From NCBI RefSeq assembly GCF_000420165.1, contig NZ_ATUK01000010.1:496001-560000 (forward strand): a DNA stretch of 64,000 nt. The letters are read 5' to 3'. A model generated the notes under the pieces. The model did no database searches. It saw only the letters and a program-made list of their open reading frames with translations, and had not been told where the DNA came from. The first letter of the stretch is position 1; every line of letters begins with the position of its first letter. The stretch comes from Thioalkalivibrio sp. AKL19 (lineage in GTDB: Bacteria; Pseudomonadota; Gammaproteobacteria; Ectothiorhodospirales; Ectothiorhodospiraceae). Position numbers and translations under genes: made by a program. Below are positions 26,924-40,268 of this stretch, piece after piece.

Positions 26924-27880
26924 TCACCGCTCCAGCCCCACTCCGCAGGCCGCCGCCAGCGCGCGTCGGTCGGCGTTGCTCAGGTCGCGCCGTCCGGCGT
27001 TGGCCTCGCCCAGGATCGCGTGCATCACCGCCGCCGGGTCGTCCACGTGCTCGATCCCCAGGGCGTGCCCCAGCTCGTGCGCCAGCGTCAGGCGCAGCTC
27101 GTCCGCGTCACTGGCCTTGAACACGGTGATGGAGCGCCGCGCGCCCTGCTGCTCGTAGACCGCCATGTCGAAGGCACCGGTCGCGCCGATCTCGCGGTTC
27201 AGTTCCGCGACCCGTTCGTTGAAGCCATCGATCTCACGCTCGAGGTCGCGGATCTCACGATTGAGCTCGTCGCGCCGGCGCTCCAGCGTGCGGCGGCGTT
27301 GCTCCAGGTCATTCCGCGCCGCATCCAGCGCCCTGCGCTGCCGTTCCAGCCGCTCGCGGTTCCCCGCGCTGTGCGCCATGCGTCCGGCATTCCAGGCGGC
27401 CACTGCTTCTTCGTACTCGCGCTGGCGCGCCTGAAGGTCCTCCAGACGCCGCTGATAGCCCGCGGCGTCCGCCGCTAGCGCCGAGTGGCGGTGATCCAGG
27501 CGCTCCTCGCGCTCGGCGATCCCCCGCTTGAGCCGGTCCAGCTCCGCGCGCGCCCGGTCGCGGCTCTCGGCACCCGCCTGGCGCTCGTCGAACACCAGCC
27601 GGACCGGCATCCCCTCGCCCGCGCGCTGACGGAAAAGTGTTTCCGGCGTCGGCCCGTCCCACATGCTCACGGCCGCGTCCAGGGCTGCCTGCACCGCGTC
27701 ACGTTCCAACCGGAAGCGCGGGTCCACGGCCTCCAGATGCAGGGTGATGGGCACCTCGCAGCGCGGCGCGGCCTGGTGCGCATGCCCCGTGGAGCCGCCC
27801 GGTACTTGACCTTCCTGCAACAGGAAACCGCCCATCGCGAGCGCCCCGACACCGCCGACCAGCCACAACGGTATTGCCAT
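26924..27880 (-). CDS. Matrixin-like metalloprotease with inserted coiled coil
   Basis: A 318-residue exported or membrane-anchored zinc protease. A hydrophobic N-terminus (4-21) is followed by a strand-rich segment (45-99). A long charged coiled coil (about 104-232) comes next, then the catalytic end: AHELGHALGIEH with zinc ligands His268, His272, His278 and catalytic Glu269, and a Met-turn at Met286. This is the HExxHxxGxxH metzincin signature. The unusual point is that the coiled coil sits between the predicted beta-sheet strands and the zinc helix. ATG 27880 has GGGAGGAAA upstream. The biological target is unknown. Confidence 0.82.
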   Translation of the reverse strand: MAIPLWLVGGVGALAMGGFLLQEGQVPGGSTGHAHQAAPRCEVPITLHLEAVDPRFRLERDAVQAALDAAVSMWDGPTPETLFRQRAGEGMPVRLVFDERQAGAESRDRARAELDRLKRGIAEREERLDHRHSALAADAAGYQRRLEDLQARQREYEEAVAAWNAGRMAHSAGNRERLERQRRALDAARNDLEQRRRTLERRRDELNREIRDLEREIDGFNERVAELNREIGATGAFDMAVYEQQGARRSITVFKASDADELRLTLAHELGHALGIEHVDDPAAVMHAILGEANAGRRDLSNADRRALAAACGVGLER

Positions 27881-28003
27881 TACGTTTCCTCCCTCGCACG
27901 CACCCAAGGTACCAGCCAGCGGGCACCGCTACCCGCGTTTGCCCCGCCAAAACGGGCCAGGCACCATTGAATCCATTCGATACCCCCGATTCAGGAGACT
28001 GCC

Positions 28004-28429
28004 ATGCTGCGCACCCTTCTTGCCGCCCTGCCGCTCGTTGTCCTGCCGCTGGCCGTCCAGGCCGAGACCCCGAATATCCAGCCCGGCCTCTGGGAAAACC
28101 AGAACACCAAGATCATGGAAGGCATGGGCGGCATGCCGGACCAGACCGAGACCAGCACCGAGTGCGTCACCCAGGAAGACATCGACCGCGGCGAGAGCAT
28201 TATCGAGGCGCCGGAAGGCTGCACCCTGGACCAGATGGACATGACGGCCGACCGCATGGACTACACCATGAGTTGCCCCGGCCCACAGGGCGGACGCATG
28301 CAGATGGACGGCAGCATGCGCTTCATGGGTGACCACGCCGAGGGCGAAATGACCAGCGAGATGGAGACCCCGATGGGCCCGGTCAACGTGCGCATGGAAA
28401 TGCGCGGCAAACGCATCGGCGACTGCTGA
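28004..28429 (+). CDS. DUF3617 family exported protein
   Basis: A 141-residue protein with a signal peptide (cleaved after VQA, about 20) and a compact domain of DUF3617 type: PGLWEN near the start, TECVTQEDI, a SCPGPQGGRM stretch and the ending GKRIGDC. Three cysteines in the middle and one at the C-terminus suggest disulphides in the periplasm. It is unusually rich in Met and Glu in its second half. CAGGAG precedes the ATG. The function of the family is not known. Confidence 0.82.
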   Translation: MLRTLLAALPLVVLPLAVQAETPNIQPGLWENQNTKIMEGMGGMPDQTETSTECVTQEDIDRGESIIEAPEGCTLDQMDMTADRMDYTMSCPGPQGGRMQMDGSMRFMGDHAEGEMTSEMETPMGPVNVRMEMRGKRIGDC

Positions 28430-28446
28430 CCACCCACCACGAACAA

Positions 28447-28585
28447 GAGCGAGGACAGGAAGGTTGGAAGAGGGAAAAGGACCGTTGCCTTGGTTCGATG
28501 TGTATCGGTTAGTCAGTGAGCAGCCGTGCGCGCCGGGCGCCCATCACTGTTTCTCTTCCAAACTTCCCATCTTCCTGTAAATCGC
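28447..28585. repeat. Intergenic palindromic repeat, family F copy 2
   Basis: It has the same end sequences as the copy at 8162-8268: ACAGGAAG on the left arm and, inverted, CTTCCCATCTTCCTGT on the right. The left arm carries a short internal deletion relative to the right one. The middle differs from copy 1. It lies downstream of the DUF3617 gene and of the convergent methyltransferase, in non-coding sequence. Confidence 0.6.
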
Positions 28586-28636
28586 TGTTGACCCAGCCCT
28601 TCTTCGTGCGCTTCGTGGCAGTCGCGCCCTAAAGAT

Positions 28637-29236
28637 TCACGTCCTGCGCCAGAGGCGGATCTGGTTGTTGGCCGGCATGTCGATGACGGCCTCGGGCTCC
28701 AGTCCGTGGCGGGCGGCGAGGGCGTCCAGGTCGGCGCAGTCGCGCACGCCCATGCCCGGATCTTGCGCCCGCAGCATCTGGTCGAACCGGGCGTTGGATT
28801 CGGCGGTATGCGAACCGTCGTGGGCAAACGGGCCGTACAGCGCAAACAACCCGCCCGCCGCCAGTACCCGGGCCACCCCGGCAAACAGTGCCTCCACCGC
28901 AGGCCAGTGCATGATGTGGACGGTGTTCGCGCTGTAGACATACTCGAACGGCCCCTCCGGCCAGGCATCGTGCAGTACGTCCAGTTGCCGCGCCGGCTGC
29001 AGGTTGGGTACGGCAGCATCGCGCCGCCATGCCTCCACGCCCGGAAGATTCTCGGCGACGTCGCTGGGGTGCCAGTCCAGGTGCGGCAATGCCGCGGCAA
29101 AGTGGACCGCATGCTGCCCCGTGCCGGCACCGATCTCCAGAACCCGCCCGTGGGCATGAAAGCGCTCGCGAAGAACCGCCAGGATGGGCGCCCGGTTCTG
29201 TTCAGCGGCCGGGGCATAGGGCTTGTCGGAGGTCAT
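28637..29236 (-). CDS. DUF938 class I SAM-dependent methyltransferase
   Basis: A 199-residue soluble methyltransferase-like protein of the DUF938 family. The N-terminus KPYAPAAEQNRAPIL is characteristic, motif I reads VLEIGAGTGQHAVHFA (about 35-50), and YSANTVHIMHW is the family form of the motif IV region. ATG 29236 matches the family start; 25 further upstream codons are open but unlike homologues. The substrate is unknown. It is divergent from the BFN-domain gene, with about 95 bases between. Confidence 0.88.
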   Translation of the reverse strand: MTSDKPYAPAAEQNRAPILAVLRERFHAHGRVLEIGAGTGQHAVHFAAALPHLDWHPSDVAENLPGVEAWRRDAAVPNLQPARQLDVLHDAWPEGPFEYVYSANTVHIMHWPAVEALFAGVARVLAAGGLFALYGPFAHDGSHTAESNARFDQMLRAQDPGMGVRDCADLDALAARHGLEPEAVIDMPANNQIRLWRRT

Positions 29237-29331
29237 CTCGGCAATCCGTAAGCAGAAGCAGGCCCCGTATTCTGGACGCCTCGTGGCCGCACTGCCATGA
29301 TCGGGAGACATCCCCTTCCCAGGCGCCCCCG

Positions 29332-30180
29332 ATGATGCCCCGCTCCCGGTTGTCCCTGCCCGTCTTGCTCGCCCTGCTTCTCGTCATGGCCGGCGAGGCC
29401 CTGGCGCGCGACATGGCGACCGACCCGGATCGCCTGCTCCCGGTCGAGCTGGCCACGGTCGGGGTCGATGCCAACTCTGACGCCCCCATCGCGTTGCTGC
29501 GACACCCGGCCTCCGGCGAAGTGGTGCCGATCGTGATCGGCACCGACCAGGCCCGCGCGATCCTGCTGGCAATGCACGAGGTCCCGCTGTCGCGCCCGCA
29601 GACCCACGACCTGATGATCGACCTGCTGGAGCAGCTGGATGCGCGCCTGGAACGGGTAATCGTCGACGGCCTGGAGAACGGCACCTATCTCGGCTGGCTG
29701 GAGGTGCGGGTCGCCGGCGAGGACGAACCGCGACTGATCGACACCCGTCCCAGCGACGGGCTCGCCCTGGCCGTGCGCAGCGGCGCCGCCATCCACGTCG
29801 CCCCGGAGATCCTCGAGGCCGAGGTGCCCTTCGACTACACACCCCCGGGCGACGACGAAGTCGTCACCGCCCTTGGGATCACCGTGGTCGAGGCGCGCGA
29901 CGACCTGCGCGAGGCCCTGGAGCTGCCCGATGCCCCCGGCGTGCTGGTCAGTCGAGCGGCGGGCCGTGCCGCGAGCGCCGGCGTGACCCACGGGGCCCTG
30001 ATCCTGGAGGTCAACGGCCGCACGCCCACCACGCCGATGGACTTCCTCGAGGCGGTCTCGGCCACGCCGGAGGGCGAGGAGGCCGAGATCCGCTACTGGC
30101 TGGACGGCGAGACCCGGACCATCACCCTGCCCACGGACGTCCCCGCGATCGAGGAGTCCGACGACGCCCTGACCGTCTGA
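29332..30180 (+). CDS. Exported bifunctional-nuclease (DUF151) domain protein with PDZ-like tail
   Basis: 282 residues. A signal peptide (about 1-25, ending ALA-RD) is followed by a DUF151/BFN domain (about 35-160) with PIVIGTDQARAI and the LIDTRPSDGLALAVR stretch that defines the family. The C-terminal part (about 180-265) resembles a PDZ domain (GVLVSRAAGRAASAGVTHGALILEVNG region). Plant BFN proteins have nuclease activity, but a bacterial exported version with a PDZ unit is more likely a scaffold or an envelope protein of unknown activity. ATG 29335 is an equal alternative start. Confidence 0.8.
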   Translation: MMPRSRLSLPVLLALLLVMAGEALARDMATDPDRLLPVELATVGVDANSDAPIALLRHPASGEVVPIVIGTDQARAILLAMHEVPLSRPQTHDLMIDLLEQLDARLERVIVDGLENGTYLGWLEVRVAGEDEPRLIDTRPSDGLALAVRSGAAIHVAPEILEAEVPFDYTPPGDDEVVTALGITVVEARDDLREALELPDAPGVLVSRAAGRAASAGVTHGALILEVNGRTPTTPMDFLEAVSATPEGEEAEIRYWLDGETRTITLPTDVPAIEESDDALTV

Positions 30181-30202
30181 GCAGAGCCGGAACGGACGCG
30201 GG

Positions 30203-31870
30203 TCAGTCCCGCGGCGTAAGCCGCGGGCGCAGCCAGTCGAGCGTGGCGGTGGTTGCAAGGTCGTGCTCGCCGGTGGTCGCGCCGGGCGCCAGATCCTCGA
30301 GCACCTGACCGGCCAGCTGCTTGCCCAGCTCCACCCCCCACTGATCGAAGGCGTTGATGCCCCACAACGTCGCCAGCACGTAGATCTTGTGCTCGAACAG
30401 GGCGATAAGGGCACCCAGCGTGGCCGGATCCAGGCGTTCCAGCAAAATCAGCGTGCTCGGCCGATTGCCGGGGAAGGTCCGGTGCGGCGCCAGCGCGTCG
30501 ATCGCGTCGGGCGACTGTCCGGCCGCCGCCATCTCAGCGCGCACCGCGGCCTCGTCCTTGCCCATCGCCAGTGCCTCGGCCTGCGCCACCAGGTTCGCGA
30601 TCAGCAGCGGATGCTGCGCCGGCAGATCATGCTCGGGGCGGGCCACTCCGATGAACTCGGCCGGGATGAAACGCGTGCCCTGGTGCAGCAACTGGAAGAA
30701 AGCGTGCTGGCCGTCGGTGCCCACCGCGCCCCAGACCACCGCGCCGGTGTCGTCCCTCACCACCTGACCGTCCAGCCCCACGCGCTTGCCCAGGCTCTCC
30801 ATCTCCGCCTGCTGCAGATACGGCGGCAGCAGTGACAGGCGCTCGTCGTAGGGCAGCACCGCACGGGATTGCGAGCCCAGCAGATTCTGGTTCCACAGGT
30901 CCACCAGGGCCATGCGCACCGCGGCATTGCTGGAGACCGGCGTCTGGCGCACGTGCTCGTCCATGGCATGAGCCCCGCCGAGAAAGGCACGGAAGCCGTC
31001 CATGCCCAGCAGCAGCGCCACCGGCAGCCCGATGCTGGACCACACCGAATAGCGCCCGCCGACCCAGTCCCAGAATCCGAACATGTTGTCCGGGTCGATG
31101 CCGAACGCGGTTACCCGGTCGCGCGCGGTGGATACGGCCACGAAGTGGCGCGCGACGGCCGAGTCGTCCGGCGCATGCCGCAGGAGCCAGGCGCGGGCCG
31201 CACGGGCATTGGTCAGGGTCTCCTGGGTGCCGAAGGTCTTCGACGCGACGATGAACAGCGTGGTTTCCGGATCGGCCTCGCGCAGCACCGCGGAGAGCGC
31301 CGCGCCGTCCACGTTGGAGACGAACTGGACGGTCAGCGGCACACCTTCGGCCGTCGCCCGTGCATACGGCGCGAGCGCCCGACAGACCATGCGCGGCCCG
31401 AGGTCGGAACCCCCGATGCCGATATTCACCACGCGCTGGATCGGGCGGCCACTGTAGCCGCGATGGGCCCCGTCGTGGATCCGCCGCACGAACGTCTCGA
31501 CCCGGTCGAGCTGCGCATGCACCTGCGGAACCACGTCCACGCCATCCACTTCGCAGCGCGCCTCGCGCGGCAGGCGCAGGGCCGTATGCAACGCCGCCCG
31601 TCCCTCGGTGGTATTGACCCGTTCACCGGCGAACAGCACGCGCAGCGCCTCCGGCACCTCGCAGGCCGCGGCGCGTTCGAACAACGCATCCCAGGCCGCA
31701 CCGTCCAGGCGCTGGCGCGTCCAGTCGAGGCGCAAACCGGCAACTTCCTCCACGTCCCGCTGCACGCGATCCGGATCGCGCGCGAACAGCTCGCGGAGCG
31801 TCTCGTCCTCCAGCCGGCGGGCCTCGACCCGCAAGGCACTGTCCATCGCCGCGTCCATTCCTGCCGTCAT
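30203..31870 (-). CDS. pgi: Glucose-6-phosphate isomerase
   Basis: Interconverts glucose-6-phosphate and fructose-6-phosphate in glycolysis and gluconeogenesis. The 555-residue protein has NIGIGGSDLGPRMV, SKTFGTQETLTNA with the catalytic glutamate, and GVELGKQLAGQ with the catalytic lysine near the C-terminus. The length matches the E. coli type. The ATG at 31870 has GAGGAAACAGG just before it. It is divergent from glgA, which fits a role in feeding or draining glycogen. Confidence 0.97.
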   Translation of the reverse strand: MTAGMDAAMDSALRVEARRLEDETLRELFARDPDRVQRDVEEVAGLRLDWTRQRLDGAAWDALFERAAACEVPEALRVLFAGERVNTTEGRAALHTALRLPREARCEVDGVDVVPQVHAQLDRVETFVRRIHDGAHRGYSGRPIQRVVNIGIGGSDLGPRMVCRALAPYARATAEGVPLTVQFVSNVDGAALSAVLREADPETTLFIVASKTFGTQETLTNARAARAWLLRHAPDDSAVARHFVAVSTARDRVTAFGIDPDNMFGFWDWVGGRYSVWSSIGLPVALLLGMDGFRAFLGGAHAMDEHVRQTPVSSNAAVRMALVDLWNQNLLGSQSRAVLPYDERLSLLPPYLQQAEMESLGKRVGLDGQVVRDDTGAVVWGAVGTDGQHAFFQLLHQGTRFIPAEFIGVARPEHDLPAQHPLLIANLVAQAEALAMGKDEAAVRAEMAAAGQSPDAIDALAPHRTFPGNRPSTLILLERLDPATLGALIALFEHKIYVLATLWGINAFDQWGVELGKQLAGQVLEDLAPGATTGEHDLATTATLDWLRPRLTPRD

Positions 31871-31976
31871 CCTGTTTCCTCGGTTGTCCTTGTCCCAGAG
31901 TGCCGCCCCGGCCCCTGCGTTACAATTAACAGAAAGTCATCCGGCGCCGCCGGTTCCGTACTTGGGGATTTTCTGC

Positions 31977-33464
31977 ATGCGCATCCTTTTCGCCAGCAGC
32001 GAGGCCTACGGTCTGGTCAAGACCGGGGGCCTCGCCGATGTCAGCGCCAGCCTGCCGGCCGCCCTGCGCCGCCGGCGCCAGGATGTGCGCCTGGTACTGC
32101 CGGGCTATCCCGAGGCCTGCCGCAACCTGGTGGATGCCACCCCGCGCCCGGGCCCGGAGGGCGCCCCGTGGCAGCTCCTCGAGGGCCACCTGCCGGGGAC
32201 CCGGCTGCCGGTCTACCTGGTCGACTGGCCGGAATACTTCCAGCGCGCCGGCAACCCCTACAGTGCCAGCAACGGCATGGACTGGCCGGACAACGCCCAG
32301 CGCTTTGCCGGCTTCGCCCGCGCCATCGTGGCCCTGGCACGCGACGAGGCCGGGCTGGACTGGGCGCCGGAGCTGGTCCACCTGAACGACTGGCAAACCG
32401 GTCTGGTCCCGTTGCTGCTGGACCCGGAACGCACCGGCGTCGAGCGCCCGCGGACCGTGTTCACCATCCACAACCTGGCCTACCAGGGCCTGTTCCCGGC
32501 GAGCACGCTGCAAGACCTGAACCTGCCCGCGAAGCTGTGGCACCCGGAGGCCCTGGAGTTTCACGACCAGCTCTCGTTCATGAAGGCGGCCCTGGTCTTC
32601 GCCGATGCCATCACTACGGTCTCGCCCACCTACGCCCGCGAGATCCAGGACCCGGCCTCGGGCATGGGCCTGGACGGCGTCCTGCGTGCCCGCAGCGAGG
32701 ACCTGCACGGCATCCTGAACGGGGTGGACTACCGCGACTGGGACCCGGCGCGCGACCGTCATATCGCCACGCGCTACAGCGCCGACGACCTCTCCGGCAA
32801 GGCCGCCAACAAGACCGCGCTGCAGACCCGCATGGGCCTGGAACCGAACCCGGACGTCCCGTTGCTGGGGCACGTCGGCCGCATGGTGGAGCAAAAGGGC
32901 GTGGACCTGCTGCACGCCGCCTGCACCCCGCTGCTGGAGGCCGGACGCATCCAGCTCGCCCTCGTCGGCTCGGGCCAGAAGGACCTGGAACACGCCACCG
33001 GCGCCCTCGCGCGCGCCTACCCCGGACGGGTTGGCGTGCACATCGGCTACGACGAGCCCCTGGCCCACCAGATCGAGGCCGGCGCCGACCTGTTCCTGAT
33101 GCCGTCGCGCTTCGAGCCCTGCGGGCTCAACCAGCTCTACAGCCTGCGCTACGGTACCCCGCCGGTGGTCCATGCCACCGGCGGTCTGGCCGACACCGTG
33201 GTGGATGCCACGCCGGAGAACCTCGACGCCGGCACCGCGACCGGTTTCAGCTTCACGCCGGACAGCATCGCCGCGCTCGGCGCCGCCCTGGAGCGGGCCC
33301 TCGAGTTGCACGCCGCCCGCGGCGACGGGCGCTGGGAGCAGCTGATGCGCAACGGCATGACCCGCGACTTCGGCTGGAACGCCAGCGCCGACGCCTATCT
33401 CGCCCTGTACCGCGAACAGCTCCCGCGCCGCAGCCGGCGTGCGAAGGCGGCATCTGCGCTATAA
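31977..33464 (+). CDS. glgA: Glycogen (starch) synthase
   Basis: Transfers glucose from ADP-glucose to the growing glucan. The 495-residue GT5 enzyme begins MRILFASSEAYGLVKTGGLADV, with the ADP-glucose-binding KTGGL at 15-19. It also has HLNDWQTGL, the GHVGRMVEQKGVDLL strand-turn and SRFEPCGLNQLYSLRYGT, all family hallmarks. The frame is open further upstream, but conserved sequence begins at ATG 31977. A TACAAT sequence at 31921-31926 may be its -10 element. Other glycogen genes (glgB, glgC, glgP) are not in the window. Confidence 0.97.
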   Translation: MRILFASSEAYGLVKTGGLADVSASLPAALRRRRQDVRLVLPGYPEACRNLVDATPRPGPEGAPWQLLEGHLPGTRLPVYLVDWPEYFQRAGNPYSASNGMDWPDNAQRFAGFARAIVALARDEAGLDWAPELVHLNDWQTGLVPLLLDPERTGVERPRTVFTIHNLAYQGLFPASTLQDLNLPAKLWHPEALEFHDQLSFMKAALVFADAITTVSPTYAREIQDPASGMGLDGVLRARSEDLHGILNGVDYRDWDPARDRHIATRYSADDLSGKAANKTALQTRMGLEPNPDVPLLGHVGRMVEQKGVDLLHAACTPLLEAGRIQLALVGSGQKDLEHATGALARAYPGRVGVHIGYDEPLAHQIEAGADLFLMPSRFEPCGLNQLYSLRYGTPPVVHATGGLADTVVDATPENLDAGTATGFSFTPDSIAALGAALERALELHAARGDGRWEQLMRNGMTRDFGWNASADAYLALYREQLPRRSRRAKAASAL

Positions 33465-33545
33465 TCGCGTGCTTTTCGCGACTTCCCGACCCCAAACGGC
33501 AAGCCCAGGCAGCGGCAATCGTCGTCCTGCACGCACAGGCCCGAT

Positions 33546-36386
<2,841 letters not shown>

Positions 36387-36395
36387 AATCCCGTC

Positions 36396-36668
36396 ATGCG
36401 CCTGCTGCTCCTGATCGTTGCCATCGTCGCCGTGTTCCTTGCGGTACGCACTCTGGTGCGCTCCAGCGGCAACCGCAAGCAGGTGTCGCAGGGAGAGCGC
36501 CCTGAGCGCCTCAAGGAAGGCGGCGCGGTGATCCGCTGCGCCTTCTGCGGCGTGCACGTACCGGAGGCCGAGGCCTACCGCGACGGGGACCGCCTGTACT
36601 GCTCGCGCCAGCATGCCGAGGTCGACCGCAGCCGCTCCGACGCCGATTCCCGCTCCGACGACGACTGA
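36396..36668 (+). CDS. PP0621 family protein
   Basis: A 90-residue protein with an N-terminal membrane helix (LLLLIVAIVAVFLAVRTLV) and a small zinc-ribbon-like part: CAFCGVHVPEAEA and, later, LYCSRQHAE, giving Cys-x2-Cys and a Cys/His pair. The end is a hydrophilic Ser/Asp/Arg tail. In pseudomonads and relatives this family sits immediately upstream of pilS-pilR, as here, where pilS starts 10 bases after its stop. It may assist the PilS/PilR system; its role is unknown. Confidence 0.88.
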   Translation: MRLLLLIVAIVAVFLAVRTLVRSSGNRKQVSQGERPERLKEGGAVIRCAFCGVHVPEAEAYRDGDRLYCSRQHAEVDRSRSDADSRSDDD

Positions 36669-36677
36669 GCCCCGTCC

Positions 36678-38311
36678 ATGGGTAACCATACCGGGGGAAA
36701 CACGCCAATCGACGCCGACACCCGGCGATCCGCCTGGCTGTTTGCGCTCTACCGGGTGTTTGTCGCCGCAGTCCTGCTCCTGCTCGGGCTGTTTCCGGAT
36801 ACACCGCTCGGCCTGCATGTGGTGGCGCCCCAGTTCTATGCCGTCATCGCCACCGGGTATCTCGCCTTCGCCCTGGCCGCCGCGGCCTTCGCCTGGCGCT
36901 GCACCCAGAACCCCGACACCACCAGCCTCAGCCGCATCGCCCTGATCGGGGGCGCCGGCGACGGCGTCGGCCTGATCGCGCTGCTGGTCGTCTCCGGCGG
37001 GGTCGGGACCGGCATCGGCCTGCTGCTGGTCCCCGCCCTGGTCGCCGCCGTGCTGCTCTCCAGTGCGCGATTCGCCCTGAGCCTGGCCGCCATCGCCACC
37101 CTGGCGCTGTTGCTGGCCGAACTCGTCAGCGCTCTGCTGCTGCAAACCAGCGAAAGCGCCATCACCCAGGCCGGGCTGCTCGGCGCCACCCTGTTCGCGG
37201 CCGGGCTACTGGCACGCCATTTTGCCCGCCACGCCGGCGAGACCCGCGCCCAGGTGGAGCGCCAGGAGGCCGATCTGGCCAACCTGGCCGAGTTGAACGC
37301 GCAGATCATCGCGCGCATGAGCGCCGGCGTGATCGCCGTCGATCCGGACGGCTACATCCGCTCCATCAACGAGGCCGCACGCCGGCTGCTGCCACCGCGG
37401 CCGGGACGGCACCTGTCGTCGCTGTCGCCCTCCGTGGCGCGGGTCATCCGCGAGTGGCAGCGAAACGGCATGCCCAACACCAGCCAGCAGCTGCCGGGCG
37501 ATCGCGACCAGCCGGCCCTGCGGATCCGCCTCGCCCCACTGGGCGACCGCGGGGACCAGGGCACCCTGCTGATCCTCGAGGATGCCGGCGAACTCCAGCG
37601 CCAGGCACAGGCCAGCAAGCTCCAGGCCCTGGGGCGGCTGACCGCCAGCATCGCCCACGAGATCCGCAATCCGCTGGGCGCCATCAGCCACAGTGCCCAG
37701 CTGCTGGGCGAATCGCCGGATCTCAAGCCCCACGACCAGCGCCTGCTCGACATCATCAACAACCAGAGCAAGCGGGTGAACGAACTGATCTCCAATGTCC
37801 TCAGCCTGTCGCGCCGGGAGACCGGCGAGCGCGAGCGGCTGAACCTGCAGGAGTCCCTGGACCGCTTCGCCGAGGAGTTCTGCGGCGCGCTGCAACTCCC
37901 CCGGGAGACCCTGCACGCCCGGGTGGAACCGGGAGATTCCGAGATCCAGTTCGACCGCTCCCAGCTCAACCAGATCCTGTGGAACCTGTGCACCAACGCA
38001 CGCATCCACGGCGGCCACGACACGCCGGACAGTCCGCCCATCGTGCTGCGCGGTGGTGCCGGCCAGGTCGCGCGCGTCGTCAGCCTGGACGTGATCGACG
38101 CCGGCCCCGGGATCTCCACCGAGCAGGAAAAGGACCTGTTCGAGCCGTTCGTCTCCGGGCGCACGGGGGGGACCGGGCTCGGCCTGTACATCTCGCGCAT
38201 GCTGTGCGAAAACAACGGGGCCTCGCTGGAGTACGTCCGGACACCCACCGGGGGCTGTTTCCGGATCCTGTTCGCTCCCCTGGAAGCCGATTCGCCAAAG
38301 GAACAAGGCGC

Positions 38312-38315
<4 letters not shown>
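36678..38315 (+). CDS. pilS: Sensor histidine kinase PilS
   Basis: A 545-residue inner-membrane kinase controlling type IV pilin expression. About six N-terminal helices (20-175) are followed by a PAS domain (about 205-300), an H-box IAHEIRNPLGAISHSAQLL with the phospho-accepting histidine, and a HATPase domain with NLCTNARIHGG, DAGPGIS and GGTGLGLYIS. The stop overlaps the start of pilR by four bases (ATGA), so the pair is translationally coupled. In pseudomonads PilS senses pilin subunits in the membrane. Confidence 0.94.
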
Positions 38316-39709
<1,394 letters not shown>

Positions 39710-39731
39710 CCGCTCGCCGGTCGGCCCGGCG

Positions 39732-39953
39732 CTACAGCAGATCCACCCATTCGGTCAGGGCAAACCAGATCACGTAGCCGCCGTAGAGCAGCAGGAAGAT
39801 GACGCTGAGCACCGTGATTGGACGAAACCCCTTCACGTCCACCTGATAGGACACATCCTCCCCTCGCGCGCGGCGGCGGCGTACATCCATCCAGCGCGAC
39901 ACCCGCCACCAGACGAACAGCAGGATCAGGATCACGGTCAGAAACTTCAGCAT
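39732..39953 (-). CDS. Small two-helix membrane protein
   Basis: A 73-residue protein with two membrane helices (FLTVILILLFVWW and ITVLSVIFLLLYGGYVIWF) around a basic/hydrophilic loop (RRRRARGEDVSYQVD). It is convergent with pilR, ending 23 bases after the pilR stop. I do not recognise a family. The composition and codon pattern look like a real gene, but no neighbour suggests a role. Confidence 0.6.
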   Translation of the reverse strand: MLKFLTVILILLFVWWRVSRWMDVRRRRARGEDVSYQVDVKGFRPITVLSVIFLLLYGGYVIWFALTEWVDLL

Positions 39954-40077
39954 CGGGGTTCGCTTCCTCGCACGGGACTCGCAACAGCACTGAACGCGAC
40001 ACTACCCGAGAACGCCACCCGCCGCATCGTCCCCACCACCCCGCGCCCCAGGTGCTGCCTGGCGCCCATCACCCCGG

Positions 40078-40180
40078 CGTCATCCCGCCTGCAGCGCAGC
40101 GAAGAGCCGGGATCTCCGCGGCCATGGCCACCCCGACGCCCGAAATCCCGCATAACCGCTCCGCGGTTTCCGGGATGACG
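40078..40180. repeat. Palindromic intergenic repeat, family B copy 1
   Basis: A 103-base element bounded by CGTCATCCCG and CGGGATGACG. Inside, GAAGAGCCGGGATCT and ATCCCG...CGCGGTTTCCGGGATG are shared with copies at 54267-54369 and 57023-57143. It is located in the 315-base non-coding stretch 39954-40268 together with a REP unit (40223-40252). Nothing else is seen there. Confidence 0.7.
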
Positions 40181-40222
40181 ACACAGGGGGTCACGCGCGG
40201 CGTCCCGCGTTGTGCTGACCTC

Positions 40223-40252
40223 TGTGGGAGCCTGCTTGCAGGCGAAGCCCCC
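40223..40252. repeat. REP-like single unit, family A
   Basis: TGTGGGAGCCTGCTTGCAGG followed by CGAAGCCCC is one half-unit of the REP-like sequence found as inverted pairs at 51.2, 51.9 and 54.1 kb. It resembles the GTAGGAGCGNGCTTGC REP sequences of pseudomonads. This copy has no inverted partner. Confidence 0.65.
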
Positions 40253-40268
40253 GCCAAACCTGAACTGC

